NCBI RefSeq assembly: GCF_000247815.1
Contig: NC_021676.1
Span: forward strand, 3,067,044-3,131,043
From: Ficedula albicollis
Lineage: Eukaryota > Chordata > Aves > Passeriformes > Muscicapidae
DNA: 64,000 nucleotides
Reading direction: 5' to 3'
The notes below the pieces were generated by a model. It was given only the letters and a program-made list of their open reading frames with translations, was not told the DNA's origin and did not search any database. Positions 25,950 to 40,140 of this stretch are shown one piece after another; the stretch's first letter is position 1; the number at the start of each line of letters is the position of its first letter. Position numbers and translations under genes: made by a program.

Positions 25950-26300
25950 GAGCGCCGACGTTTCTGTGTCTCCACTGGGCCTGCAGGGTTCAGAAGCAAG
26001 CCTCAAATGCTTATTTTTATTTCCATTGCATCTTGATCCGTTTGATGGAAGCTGAAGATGAGAGGGAGATGATATGGACTGAACTAAAGAAACTGGAGAT
26101 AATCAGTAAATGTAGCCTTTCATCAGCTCCTCTCCCGAGTCGTATTTCAGGCTATGAAACCAATGTAGCTGTGGCTGGTTTTGTGAAATGGATTAAAATC
26201 CATCTGCACTCACACCTGAGCCCAAGTTGCATGTACTTACTTAACCTCGTGTAGACTTGGTAATAAATTGATTTATATGGTGGTAGGTGACGAAAGAGTG
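25950..26300. other. Candidate conserved noncoding element
   Basis: This stretch keeps several CpGs (GCGCCGACG at 25951, TCCCGAGTCG near 26140) and contains a 73-codon open frame whose first twenty residues are charged and helix-like. I found no splice donor or acceptor that would make that frame an exon, and I do not recognise the protein. Regulatory or structural conservation is possible but untested. Confidence 0.25.
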
Positions 26301-29300
26301 AGCTGGGAAAGTATTTAACTCTGGTTCTTGGCGTGCTGCCACTAGTTAAAGAAAAAGAATTTCAAATGTGGTGCACATATGAGAGTTTATTTCCCTTCAC
26401 TGTCGAAGGGTTTCATGGATTTCTCTTTCTTCCTTCTTGTGAAATGAAATAATCCCTCACAAGAGACTCTGACGGAGTCTCTGCTGGATCCTACCTCAAG
26501 AGAAAGCTCTGATTTATGACTTCTTCCAAGATTGCCACTTGGAGACTTTTTTTGCTTTGATAGGAAAGGGATTTAATAATATTTTTAAGGCAAAGAAGCT
26601 TTTGAATGTCACATTGTTGCTTATTAGTGGTTGATAGGTTCATATACCTTAAGAGACACCTGGACTTAAAAAAAAAAAGTCAATATATCTCTGCAACAAG
26701 GAGAAAGTTTTCCTATTTGCATTAGTCTGGGTGCAGTATTGTGGATCAGAGAAACCCAGGTGTGACAGAGAAATGTTCTTTTCAGTAAGAAATACTGGTG
26801 GGAGAAAAAGGGAGAACAGGAATTAGAGTCTGTGAGAAAATAGAGCAAGAAGAGAGATTTTACAGAGCCAGGATCACAGGTTGAGTGGGATGGAAAGGAA
26901 AACCCCAGAACTGATGAGAGCAAGAATTCCAGTTCTTCCAAGTGAACTGTAAAATTTACATTTCAACCAGAAAGCCATTGAAAATCCACCTAACCCCAAA
27001 GGAGCAGATCCATCTTGAAAAGGCATCTGAGCAGTTAACCCAAATTAATTTTATTTTTGTCTGCCACGTGCTTTAACTGACATCACTGTTCTGATGTGAC
27101 AATTACATGTACAATAAAACTTTGCTGGGAGTTTATAAACAAACCCCTTTCTGTGGCCTCTTGTTAGGAAAAGGGGAAAGCAGTACCAGCATTTCTGTAT
27201 TGTTCTACAGCAAGCTAACAATTAATTCATATTTTGAATATTATAAGCAATGCTGCCTTTTCTTTCTTCCACTCTCAAAATTAAACATTCACTGCATCAG
27301 TGATAAACTCAAGGAAAAAATAATCTGTTTTTTTATGAAACACTTTTTTCTGTTTAAACAGAGGAGTAGATTCAGCAGCAGATAAAACTTTAAATCTGTT
27401 TTAAATGTTTTTGCTGTTTTACAACCCAGCATTACAAAGCCACTAGACACGGTAATAAATGCTGCACGTTCCAAGCATTCTACAATCTCTTCTGATTATC
27501 CAAGTGTAGCTTTATTTTCCTATTCACTTGTTGTCAAGGAATTGATAGCTGTTAACAACTGATGTCTGAGGGAGCCATCAGCCCTGTGACTTGATGGTGC
27601 CAATAAAATTTGTACAAGGCAGGAGCTCAGATCTCAGAAATGATTGTAGAGCCTCAGTCTAAAGAATATGATATTAACTGAGACAGTAAAACAAGAACAT
27701 TTACTACGGAATTTTGCTAAAGAATAAGTAAAATGTTGCAGAAAATTTTATTTTCTAGGAGCTAAAGGGCTGGAGATAAGCAGAGATCGTGCCTTAGTTC
27801 TGAGAGCTGGTGGTGTAGGATTTTTATTGACTGGTTGTTATTAACTGTGGTGGCAGAACTGTTGAGATGGTGTTTGTCAAGGCCTTGCCAACTCATGCTG
27901 TGCTGTGTTTCTTTGCCTACAGCTGTTTATTGCTCAGTCAAAGCATGAAATATGTAATAAAATAGAGCGAACGTACTTTTAGAAGGAAAAAAAAAAAGAA
28001 AAATTGGAATATGGAGTGTGCTAAGGTTTTCTGGATGAACATGAATCTAAACACTTGAATCCACCATAAAAAAAAAGCTATTCCTATTTCTGCAAATGAT
28101 TTCTCTTTCCCCCAAAAGATTTAAAAAATATTAAACTCTCTTATGTGAGAGCTCATTCTGCAGGATTCCAGTGACCCCTGAATATTTGGTGGCCTCAGGA
28201 AACATTTGCTTTTCTTTTCTAAAGAAAATTATTGAAACTTAGAAGGATCACTCTCACGCACATGTGAAAACAAGTCAAAATAAATCTTAGCCTGGACGAC
28301 TTTTGGTCTAGGGCTATCATTTTAGTTTAAAATCTTTAGTTCTTTAGATGAAACAACTTTATATCTTCAGGTGAAAGTAGATGGACAAGAAACAGCCAAC
28401 AGCCACAACAGGAATATTCAGGTTTCTTGTACATGGGAGAAGCTTCTTATCAGTTCCTTGATTCCATTTGGCTGCAGGTTTAGCAGAACAGTATTGTTGA
28501 AATTCTCTGTTTATCTCTTCTTCTAGACCAAGAGATAAGAATGATTAATATAAAAGATATTGTATTTCTGTGGTAGGGAATGAAACCACAAGGTCTGACT
28601 TTGGGAATATGACCTGAGCTTTCTCTTTGAATTCCCTAGCTATAAACCCAAACCTAGAAAAAGGAAAATCCACCCATTTGAGGTATGATTTCCTAAGCAC
28701 TTTGCCAAAAGAAAAATGTAAATATGATAAAACTGAAAACGCAAATTTTGAAGAAATAGAACATCTGATGCCAATATTGAACTGTAGGTATTAAATAATG
28801 ATGTTCAAAACAGATTTTTATTCAAGATTTACTGTAGAGAGCTGAAAATAAAAATATTTATTCTGTGCCAACTATTTTCAAAAAGCTTTTCTGTGTATGT
28901 GTGATATGTGTGTTTGTGTGTGTCCAGAAAGGAGAAGCAAAAACAGAACCTGGATTTTGAGTTCAGGAGGAGTTTATACTTTCCTCCCCTCAATTTTCCT
29001 CAATACTGAGATGACAAAGTGCCGTCTCTGCATGTCTGACGGCAACAGGACCAAAAATCAATGGAAATCTCGTGCTTGCAAATCTTTATTTGAGCTGCCA
29101 TGTAGATATCAGTGTGGGCTGAAATGAGCAGCAGGATTTGACTTGTTACAATATTTTGGTTCATGTCCAAAATGTCTGCTGCTAAGGTCTTGATGAGTTC
29201 ATTTTTATAAATTCCTCGCTGAAAATCGAAATGTACCTGTTCTATAAAATATTCCATATTTCAGTCTCACCCTGCCTGTTACACTGGGAATTCTCTGACC

Positions 29301-29956
29301 TGTTCAGGTGGGTGGCAGATTTTAAAGAGAGCAAAACTTTATGTTGCCACTAAAATGGCAGTGGCACATTTTAGATGGAGAACTTGTTCTAGCCTTTAGC
29401 AAATTCTCATTAATATTCCAGCTCAAAGTTTTGCACCTAATAAAAAACAGCAGCTTGGAAAGAACAAAAATCCTCGATGTAAAATTCACAGAGTGCACAT
29501 GAAAAGGTCTGTTTTAACAAAAAAACTGTTTATTTATTTTTTTTTTTTAAATCAATATATCTAGAGTTTTGTTTGTTTTAACATTTTTAATATAGGCATT
29601 TTTAGACTTAATCTGTGTTTATAATTCTGACTTAACTTCCCTTGCAGGGGATTTCAAAGGTGTTGCTGCAAAAGCTGTTTATCAGTTGTGGCTTCTCTCT
29701 TCAGCCTCAATTTTGACAGCTTGGGACCTAACCAAGATTCCTCTTGTCTTCAGGGTATGTACTGGCTCTTTATTGTTGCCAATTGCATATTTGTTTCTAA
29801 TAAGATCAGTAAGAATTTTCCACTCCAATGTGTTTCTCTTTTGTAATTTTTGGCATTTAATTCTACAGTGTTTAGTACAAATTCCAATATTCTATCAAAG
29901 AGCTGTGATACAAAAACTTTAATTCTGAGACAGTGGCCAAATTGGCCTCTTTTTTA

Positions 29957-29959
<3 letters not shown>
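26301..29959. other. AT-rich noncoding stretch, nothing recognised
   Basis: About 3.6 kb of unique AT-rich DNA. A short irregular TG-rich run lies at 28890-28923. No exon, known repeat or RNA gene is recognised. Confidence 0.6.
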
Positions 29960-30655
<696 letters not shown>

Positions 30656-30999
30656 GTAGAAATTCTGGTTTCATGGAAGGGAAAAGATATTTTAGCTGTA
30701 GGACAAATCAGGCTGTGCCCAATGCTTTGCACAACCACAGCAGTTGGTCTGAATTTTGTTCTGTTTGTATTTCCTTAAAACTTTTCACTGATTCCCCTGA
30801 TGTCAATATATTTAATGAGTTGTAAATCAGTGCCAAATTTAGCTTCTACCTGAAGCACTAAACCAACAAAAGCGAAGCAATTCTGAATCCACTAAATCTT
30901 AATGTTGTTTTAAAATAGTTTTTAATGGGGTTAATTTCTTTAGGTTTTTCTTTCTCTCGGGGTACTGTAACTTGATTAATATAGTTTCCTTTCATTTTG
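30656..30999. other. AT-rich noncoding stretch, nothing recognised
   Basis: Unique sequence following the long poly-C tract. No feature is recognised. Confidence 0.6.
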
Positions 31000-31140
31000 A
31001 CATTGTAACACGGTCTCATTAGGCCTGCAATGAAATTGGATTGCCGTCATAATATCACATCATAAAGGCATATTAACAAAATCTCTGTAGACTTCTGGAG
31101 GAATCATTTTTTCTATCATAACCTTAATGTCATTGAGGAA
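31000..31140. other. Candidate conserved noncoding element
   Basis: This sequence combines CpG-containing and ATTA-type motifs (GTCTCATTAGGCCTGCAATG, then TTGCCGTCATAAT), a mixture common in vertebrate conserved noncoding elements. No open frame fits. The call rests on appearance only. Confidence 0.25.
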
Positions 31141-33969
31141 GGCTATTCCTGAGTGTGGGAAGAAAGCAGAGGAAGAAACAAACTGGTTCTGGGACTCATT
31201 TATACGACCAAAATTTGTCTTGTGTTTCTTCCCAGGCATGGCAAGCTAACTGATTTAAATGTTACAAATAAATATTGTGTAGTGTCAGTTATAAATCCAA
31301 TCAATCCTATTGCTTATTGTTTGGGGAATTTGTTTCCAGCCCTTCAAAGCCTGCTAAGCCAGTTATGCTTTGTTGTGCTGCAGAATCAGAACTCCCACTC
31401 TTCTGCAAGCAAAATCAGGGTTATCCATTTGTAAAATGACAAGATATCGCTCACAACTTTTGGTGGCAAACAGGAGTTGACAAACTTCTATTTTTGATCC
31501 TTCCTTGTCTCACCCCTAAGAGGGATTTTAATCTCCTCCACTAATTTACTGGTTTTAGGTCTGGTTGGTTGGCTGCATTCTATAAAGCTGGGCTAAACCT
31601 GGCTTTTCCAATATGATCACAGGGCAGAATTTAAAATTCAGGGAATATTTTCTGAAGGTTTCTTGACACTATTGCAAAGGTTTATTTTCTGCACCGAGTT
31701 ACTGTGCTTTCATTACTCTTAATTGTTTTAGCAGGGTTAATCAAGGAACAAACCCAGCCAGTAGGTGGTACATAAAGTCAGACATATATTAAATCTTATT
31801 AATAGGAGGAACATATTTTAATGGAAATGAAAATATCTGCTTCTGTAGAGAAGAGATAAATTATAAAAAAATTAATTGGTTAATTAATTTTATGAAACTG
31901 TGGTGTTTCTCAGACCATATTCTGCCTTTTTCCAACTGCTCTATTAAATGAGTGCTTTAAAGAAGGTCAGCTGTAATATCAAGATGTGGGATCTAGATGC
32001 AATCTTTTTCAATCATCCCAGAGATAGGAAAGAAGACATGGTAGGAAAGGCTCAGATTCTGGTCAAAATAAAATAGGGTTTTCACTGAATGATGGAATCC
32101 ATGGCTCCCCTCACTCATCCTAAAATTTTCCTTCACACAGAAAGGAATGAGAAAAAAAAAAAAAAAGAAAAGATTACTGTGAGTAGTAAATGATTCTGAG
32201 CATTAGTGGAAATGCAGTGGAACTCCAAAACAGAGTGAGGGAGCAAGGATCATCCATGAACACCATCAGTCTGCTCCTGTGCAGTGGGCACAAAGAAAGA
32301 ACAGTTCCAGAAAACCCACGTAATAAAGCTGGAGGTTTGCAGGAGCAGTGACACTGAGGTGTTGGAACCGTCCTGGGCTCCTTTCTCCTCCTCCCTGGAG
32401 CCAGTGCTCACCTCCCGTAGCGCTGCACTTCTATTCCCCTTTTGAAAACTTGGAACTGTGCTCCTTGCTCAGGCTTGCTGTTTTGCTGGTTGTGAAGTTT
32501 TTGCGTGGCTTGGACAAGGAACAGTTGCAGCTCTCACTGCAGGTGCTTTGGAAGAGTTCAGGCTCCAAAGCACAGCTTTGCAAAGTGAAATATCTGAAGA
32601 CATTTGCATGATTAACTCCCTGCCTATCCTGGGATGATTAGAGCTGCTGAAGTCACGTGTTTAAAGCATTCAGCCAATTTAATCAGATTGAAAAGGCTTA
32701 ATTTATTTTCACCATGGTTCAGTGTGATTATTGCTTAAAATCATAAACAAAAGTTAACAACAACAACAAAAAGAGATGTGGGTGGTGCATCACTTACTAG
32801 TTTATGTAACGAGGCTTGCTGGTATTTCATGGCATATTCTGATGCAGAAGGAAAAGCATATGAAGTTATTGGTTTGCTTTGTTTTGTTTTCTTTTGTTTT
32901 GTTTTTTCCCATATTGGCAGCTGTGTATTATGTTAAAATAAATTATGCAGCAAAAGCAACACCTCCCTCCTCAAATCAGCCCCAGCTCCCCTTCCAGCCT
33001 GGATGATCACAGCCTGGATTTTCCCAGCTCCTGAATCATTGAACTACATTTTCAGCATGGAGCTGCAGAGTGCTGGGGAATGATGTGACAAGCATTTTTC
33101 TTTCTCTCTTGGTTATTCTTCTCTGTTCTTTTACATGAGAAAAAAAAATAGGTGATGCTCAGTGCTGTTTATAAGAAACATTGAAAACAAACAAAAAAGT
33201 CTAATTATAATTATTTTTGTGCCTTTGTTACTGTGCCACTCTTGTTTCTAAGTGTGGAAACAACTATGGTGAGACAAACCAAGTGGGAAAATAACCTTCA
33301 ACAGCAGCTCACTTAGAATATTTCAGAAAAACACTTACAGAGAGCTTAGAGCATCAATATGATCCTTACCTACATGTGCAGCACTCATGTGTGTGCAAGC
33401 ATGTGCAATATTTTGGGCACTATGAAATACCAAAGTTAATTTAAAAGGTTCTCTCTTTAGTTCTTGTTTTCCATTGCAATTGTTTCTTTCAACTCATTTG
33501 GAAAACAAACAGATAATTTGGGGGTTTGTTCCCAAGCCTAGAATTGTGCTATTAGACCCCGGATAGGATAAAAGAGCAAAATGAGCTTCAGAATTTGCAG
33601 AAGTCATTTGGAAAGAATAAGGTACAGCTCAGAGAGGTGAGTCAAAAGGACTCTGTGTGGGTAGTGCCATGGGTAAAACTGCCTTTGACTTGGGAAATAT
33701 TTAGTGAATTTAATTTGTTGGCAGCTAATACCAGCTTTAGGGCAGTAATCTCGATATTAGGTGGTGGAAATACATAAACATTTAAATAAGCAACTTATGT
33801 TTCACCTGGTATCCTAAATTCCACCAATGCCAGTTGTGCTTTACCCTGCTGGAGGGGCAAGGCAAGGGTGGTGGGGGCTCAGCCATGTGCCTGGCTGGGC
33901 TTTAATTGTTCCATTTAATGAGGAGGAGGGGAGCTGGTGGAGCTCCAAGTGTCTCCAAATTGCTTCAAA
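31141..33969. other. Noncoding stretch, nothing recognised
   Basis: Unique AT-rich DNA with a GC-richer part at 32340-32600 and short T/G simple sequence near 32878-32908. No exon or known repeat is recognised. The part just before 33970 may belong to the CR1 remnant that follows. Confidence 0.55.
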
Positions 33970-34260
33970 CAGAAAGGAAAGGATTTGTTTTCCATTGCTC
34001 CTGGGGACAGGATAAAGAATCACGGAATTAAAACAGCAGCAAGGCAGATTTAGACCAGACATCAGGAAAAAAATTCCAGCTGTAAAAACCATTACACCAT
34101 AGAATATATTGCTGGGGGAAATAGTGGAGTCTCTGTCACTGCACTGCTTAGGAGCAGACTAGAAAACCGTTTCTGGAGTAATTTAAGCAGATTAGGTCCT
34201 GCATTGGCTTCTGAAGATAAATTAATTCAGTTCTCCAGGTCCACCTTTCTGCTGTGTGAT
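33970..34260 (+). mobile_element. Old CR1/L3-type LINE 3' end fragment
   Basis: The sequence follows, in order, the familiar plus-strand 3' part of an ancient CR1-type LINE. The pieces are GGAAAGGATTTG, a TGGGGACAGGATA segment, AGCAGCAAGGCAGATTTAGA, ACATCAGGAAAAAA, a TAGAATATATTGC...GGAAATAGTGGAGTCTCTGTCACT segment (34107-34140), and a divergent TCCTGCATTGG...CCAGGTCC tail. It is well diverged and carries no coding part. The family is recognised from memory of the repeat rather than a database search, so the subfamily is not assigned. Confidence 0.75.
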
Positions 34261-35407
34261 GAAAGCTGATTCTGGTCATGAAATAGGTGGGATTTTGCTT
34301 TTCAATCAGTTTCTTTAGGATAACAGTCAAGGGATATCTCCTGTCCACTACAAGGACAGAGACAGAAGAGGGACAGGTTAATCCTGTTTGATCTCCAGCA
34401 GTTGTTCTCCGTGGTAGAAATGCTTTTTCTTTTAGAAATAGATTTCAATTTCTATTCTTTTCTTCTGGAAATAGATTTTTCTTTTGCTTCCTTGTTGCTG
34501 GCTGTGGCTACAAATGACAGCACTTTATTTGTGTGCTTTTCCCTTTGGTTTAATCACAAGTGAGATATATTTGGTGAAGATGCTGAACTACAATACTACA
34601 AATGTCCTGCTAAACCAAGGAGCACAACCTCTCACACGTAACGTGTTGAGTTCACCAGAATAAACTGCTAATTCATTAAAAATGGAACTTTATAATCACT
34701 ACTGGAGTCATTTAATTTACAAAGGATAATGCCTTGAGGTGGATGATTGTGTTTTTTTTGTAACTCTGAGGTCAGTTCAAGGTAGCAATTGTTTATTATT
34801 TAACTTTTGCCTCTAAATTGTCACTACTTCTTTCCACTATCTCTTACTTATGGTAATCTTTTGACAATTTTATTAGAACAGAGACTTCATTCTGACAGTA
34901 TTTTAAGATAGAAGTTGCAAATAATTTTTGTTAATTTAGGATTAATTACTCTTAAGCAGAAATCATGACAGGTTGAGTGATTTTTTTTTTTACTTTAGAA
35001 CATGTTTTTTCCATTTGTGTGCTTGGGTGATGCTCTGGGACTTTCACTCGATGAATTCACAGTTCTTGGTGTCTTTCACTCTTGTGACACTGTCACTGTC
35101 TCAAAGGTGTTGCTGTCTGGATCAATTTGTCTGAACTCAACTTGATTTTTATCCTGATTACTCAGTCGCCACGTATTTGGTATTTCAACCCAGAAAACAC
35201 TTGGGGCTGAAAGTCAAATGTTTTCAGGCAGTAGAGTTAATAGAACTGAGGGTATTTTTGGAGGACAGAACCCTAAATTCACTGCTTCAAAATGTTCACT
35301 GTCAACAGTGCTTGGGCTTACCTCTGATTTCTGGGTTTTACTGATGACATAAATAGATACAATTATTTTACATCATTTTCTCTGCTGTTTGTTGGGCTTT
35401 TCGTGGA
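34261..35407. other. AT-rich noncoding stretch, nothing recognised
   Basis: Unique AT-rich sequence. No exon, RNA gene or known repeat is recognised. Confidence 0.6.
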
Positions 35408-35704
<297 letters not shown>

Positions 35705-35707
<3 letters not shown>

Positions 35708-37796
35708 CTCTCCTTATTATTTATCTGAACTGAGTTCTGTGCCATGCCAGGGATATCAGTTGTCTGGGTTTTGCTCTCTAGAAATTTGCATCTCTCATTG
35801 AGATGTAACAGATTGGGTTGTACCAGGACAGGATAGAAAGAAATCCACTAGGAAATAGTTGAGAAGCATCACAAATGGCAGGTTGCACTGCACTAATTTT
35901 CTAAAAATTATTTCTAGAGTGTTCTTACTAAACTAGCCTGATCCACAAATGCTTTCCTTTCAGGACACCTGATGATTAAGAAGATGACAAAGTTTTTTTC
36001 AGTATTGTGCATGAAAACATTTTTCTTCCACTGTAGATTTCTATTACTACATTTTTATACTACATATTTATTTATGCAAATAAATAAAACAACCACATTT
36101 TTTTTTAGCTGCACAAGCCTGCCAGTTTCAAACAAGAAAATCCTCATCTCCAACTCAACACGATTATATTAAGTACAGGATTATGTATATAATGCATGCA
36201 CAAAATTGTTCTCGTTTTACTTTCATGCTCTCCGTGCCAAATTCAATTTGGATTTATTAACTCCAGCCTGATTTGCTAGTAGTCTATGGACCAGGAGAAT
36301 ATTTTTGGTGGAATTTTAACAGTCACATCACATTATGTAACAAATGTCTTGTGTCATGTACTATTATTTCAATTTCAGGATGTTTGACGTGATGTAATGT
36401 GATCTGAGGTACAGCAAGTGATGTAGAATAATGCTCCACGCAGTGTGCCAGAAACATGGTTTATGTTCCTGAATGTTCTGCAGCTTTATGTGTCCTCATT
36501 ACTGACCTGGAGGGGTGAGGAACCTGTCAGTAGAAGGGCAGGTGTGGCAAATGCAGCAAAAATATCACAGGGGAGGTGCTGTGCAGGAACCAGTGCAGTG
36601 AGGGCTTCATTTGGATCAGATCTGTAATATTCACATTTCTCTTGCATGGCAGCTGCTTCCCAGATCAGGTGAACGTGTTTGTTGCAAGGGCAGCTCCAAA
36701 CTTTGGAGATCTGCTGATGGCTCAGCCCTTTCTTGGAATTCAGGACAAGCTCTATCACACTTCACATTTATATGTAAATGTTTTGTGCTGGGTGAAAACA
36801 GGAATTTCACATCCCAGGCTCTGACTGCCAGGCAGTGTCGGGTCAATGCTCATCAGCAGATGTCTTACACTGAGCTTGGCTCTGCCAGGATCTTGAAAAC
36901 AATCAAGGCCTGAGCTTAACATCTCAGTTTGCTGTGTTCCACTCATTTCTCAAAGTGTACTTAAGCAAATGATTTTGCAAACATTATCTTTCCCCAGTTG
37001 CCTTTGTCAGCCATGTAACATTCCAGATTCTCAATGCCTCTTCCAGAGACTCTAATTCTTTTAGACTGCTTGTTTACTGACAGCTGTTCTCTTCTCACCT
37101 ACTTGTTTTCAAAGGAAAAATTAAAAAGTTAAATAACATCTATTTGCAAAATCTTTGCTTAATAGCTGGGTTCACTGGTGACAGGCAGGAAGTTGTCATT
37201 CTTTCTTCTTGTGTTATAATGCAGATCTAGTGAGAGTAACCAGGGGAACAAGGAATTTTCTGTACTTGTAAGCTACACAAATGCATGCTGGAGGCATTGC
37301 AGGCTCCCTGTTATCTGTGTATCACTGAAGCTCTGTGCAAACAGAATATAAAAATAACACACGTTGAAAGGAAAAGGAAGGCAGGGTGCACAGTTTGCAA
37401 ATTGGCTAAAAAAAGCCCTCAAAATGATTTGCATGAGCTAATGTGGAAACTGAGAGTGCAACAGGCATGGAAACCTCTCCCTGGGCTTTTGGTGATTGTT
37501 TCTGTTTGGCACTGGACATATCAAATGGGTGAGAAAATGCTTGCAGTGGTCAGAAATTTCCTGCTGTGTGAAAGGTGCAGCTCACAGTGGTGTGGGCCAG
37601 ACATGAAATTGGTGCTGAAAACGGAAGAAATCTTGAGATTTATGTAAGATACTTTGAAAATAAGCAAAATCATGCTGGACAATGCTGAGCTTAATGAAAA
37701 GATTCTGGTTAAATGCAGAGGAAAAGGGAGTGAGGTTGGTGCTTTGTGGTTGTCTTTTGTCAATCCAGGCTTAGCCCAATGGAGTAGAAAGTTTTC
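35705..37796. other. Noncoding stretch, nothing recognised
   Basis: Unique sequence, GC-richer at 36480-36910. A 120-codon plus-strand frame at 37285-37647 is the longest one free of obvious repeats. It has no recognised domain, no clear splice context and no sign of codon bias, so I do not call it. Confidence 0.55.
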
Positions 37797-38020
37797 CTAT
37801 TTTATTAAATATTATGAACAATTGGGGTCTAGGGGAGCTTTCCATACACTTATTTCAGTGCCATGGTACACGATGGCCAAAAACTGCACTGAAGGTCTAT
37901 TTTATTAAATATTATGAACAATTGGGGTCTAGGGGAGCTTTCCATACACTTATTTCAGTGCCATGGCCAAAAACTGCGCTGAAGGGATGGTACACGATGG
38001 CCAAAAACTGCACTGAAGGT
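37797..38020. repeat. 100-bp duplication, two copies plus a partial third
   Basis: Units beginning CTATTTTATTAAATATTATG occur at 37797 and 37897. Copy two lacks 10 bases between two ATGG motifs (CCATGGTACACGATGGCC in copy one, CCATGGCC in copy two), as in slippage between direct ATGG repeats. A partial third copy at about 37987-38020 restores the missing ATGGTACACGATGG. The overlapping open frames are incidental. Confidence 0.95.
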
Positions 38021-38259
38021 TTGGGCAGGGCTCTCTGGGGTTTTAATGCTGTTTCTCTCTTTCAAGTAAACCTGACAGAGATTACTTTCTGGAATTCGCT
38101 AGAACTGATGTTTTCTATTCTCCTTTTGAACCCTGTTAACATTTAACCAAACTCATCTTGACAGTTTACCAGATCCCTCTGGGTTCACTGAAATCAACGT
38201 GACTCTCAGTCACTTGACAGGGATTGGTTTAATTTGTAAGTGTGAAATGGTTGTTGCCA

Positions 38260-38337
38260 GCTATAAGTACATAACATATCCACAAAAAAAACCAAAAAAA
38301 AAACAAAAAAAGCTATAAGTACATAACATATCCACAA
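38260..38337. repeat. 52-bp period duplication around an A-rich stretch
   Basis: GCTATAAGTACATAACATAT followed by CCACAAAAAAA occurs at 38260 and 38312. The bases between are an A-run interrupted by C. Confidence 0.93.
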
Positions 38338-39640
38338 AAAAACCCCAAGTTTTATTTTCAGGCCAATGACAAAGATGCTTTGCACTACTCACAGCACATA
38401 CTTAGCAAGTTGAAAATAAACCAGAAGGCTATCAATCTCCAGGCTTGGCTAAGTGCTTTCAGGATCACTCTCTTCAGGGTACTAACTCATTGATTAAGCA
38501 CACAGGCCATTTACCAACTACCCTCGACAGTTAATCAATAATTCTTTGCTCTATTCACCAGCATTATCGATATTTAACATTCCAAATAAAATGCGTCTAT
38601 TTTTGTCTTTGCTATATTACTTCCATAATTAAAAGAGAATTAGCAATCTGTCCAAAATTACTTTATAGACTGGGATGTTTAAGCAGCTCAAGCTGTGGAC
38701 ATTAAGACTCAGCTTTCAAGGAGCCTGGAAGTAGCATTAATATCTCAATATCACAGCCCAGCCTGGAGGTGAATGTGAGGAGGGAATTCTTTGTTCTGTC
38801 CCACAGTTTGTGCAAAGGCATCTCAGAGGAACTGCTTCACTCTGGGTGTGGAGGTGATTGAGTGCAGACTTAGAGGAGCTTGGTGACATCTCTGTTGCCT
38901 CCAAAATAATTCACATTTAAGTGAATTCACATCTTAAGTGAGCCATTGAAATTTTCCTTAAGAAATTCCTTTATAATAGGAAAAGAGTTGTTAAACTTTA
39001 CCAACACTAAGAAGTCATTCAGTACAGACCAGACCACAGCAAACTACTCCCTACATCCTTCCCCCCGATTTCTAAGGTCATGAACTGTTTCCATCTGGGT
39101 TGGTTTGGTTGGGTTTTTTTCAACAGCACCAGATTGTTGAAGCAAGTGACTGTTAAAATTCTGAGGTGTGTGCTCACTCCAGGAGAATGAGAATATTAGT
39201 GTGCCATCACATCAAGTTCAGACTTTGTGGCAATGCCTAGAACTTGTCATAATTTTTTCCCCATTTCTGAGAAATTCTATCCAGCATCTATCTAAAGCAG
39301 GGAGTGGGAAGTCGAAATGAAAGCACACAATTCCTGAACCTCCATCCATTAACAGGGTGTGCAGTATTCCAAATACAACCTAACAGTATCTGTCTGGTGG
39401 ACTGATACCTGAGTGACAAAATGTCAAAATCAATACACCAGGGTCGGATTTTCTTTAACAGATTCAAATTGTCTGGAATATAATCATTGGTTCCTCTGAT
39501 ATTGTAAAAATTATTGTATTAATCATCACATGTTCTAATAGTAATTTTGCATTCTAAAATTTGAAAATTTCTTTGTGATGCTTTATAAATAAGAATTCTG
39601 CTGCAAAGAAATAATGAAGATTCTTGTGAAATTTGTTGAG
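38338..39640. other. AT-rich noncoding stretch, nothing recognised
   Basis: Unique AT-rich sequence. A small direct/inverted repeat based on TTCACAT and TTAAGTG lies at 38910-38942. No exon is recognised. Confidence 0.55.
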
Positions 39641-39725
39641 TCAGAATCAGAATCACAGAATATTCTGGGTTGGAAGGGACCCACCAGGACCATGAGCACC
39701 CAGCTCCCAACTCAAGATGCATCTT
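39641..39725 (-). mobile_element. CR1 LINE 3' end fragment
   Basis: The left edge shows AATCAGAATCACAGAATATT, then CTGGGTTGGAAGGGACCCAC. This is the reverse complement of the typical avian CR1 3' terminus, so the element lies on the minus strand with its 3' end at the left. It is truncated soon after, as most avian CR1 copies are at their 5' side. Confidence 0.85.
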
Positions 39726-40140
39726 CCAGCCTTGGGCTCATTTCTTTGCAAGTCCAGGAAGTGAGTGCACTTGTTGCATGAATTGGTCTTGTACTCTGAA
39801 AGATTAGAGGCTGATTGGTTCTCAGTTTCACTAGGAATAACCCCTGACAGATTTTTCATTGCATTGAGACATTGTCACCTGAAAAGGGTTTTCTTCTTAT
39901 CCAGGCCAATCCATTTCATTCAATAATGGAATAATGCTGTGTTCTGTAAGTGACAGAATAATGTCACAGAGGGAATCACTCTGTTGAGAGCTCAGGGTTG
40001 AGGAAAACAGACGCAAAATGTGAATTGTCCCATGTTTTCTTCCCTGTGGGGGTGTAATAACTACCAGGACTGGCAGCACTGGTTGTGTGAGTGCAGAGAC
40101 CTCAGTGTGGCTCAGCTCTGCTGGGCTGCATTTCACCAAA
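39726..40140. other. Noncoding spacer between two CR1 fragments
   Basis: About 415 bp of unique sequence between two minus-strand CR1 3' ends. No feature is recognised. Confidence 0.5.

Noticed and set aside
26033..26254. 73-codon frame with a helix-like charged start
   Set aside because: I could not find a donor or acceptor that would delimit an exon, and the rest of the frame is unremarkable.
37285..37647. 120-codon open frame without repeats
   Set aside because: It has no recognised domain, no splice sites that I could justify and no neighbouring exon. A frame this long is not surprising among all six frames of 64 kb.
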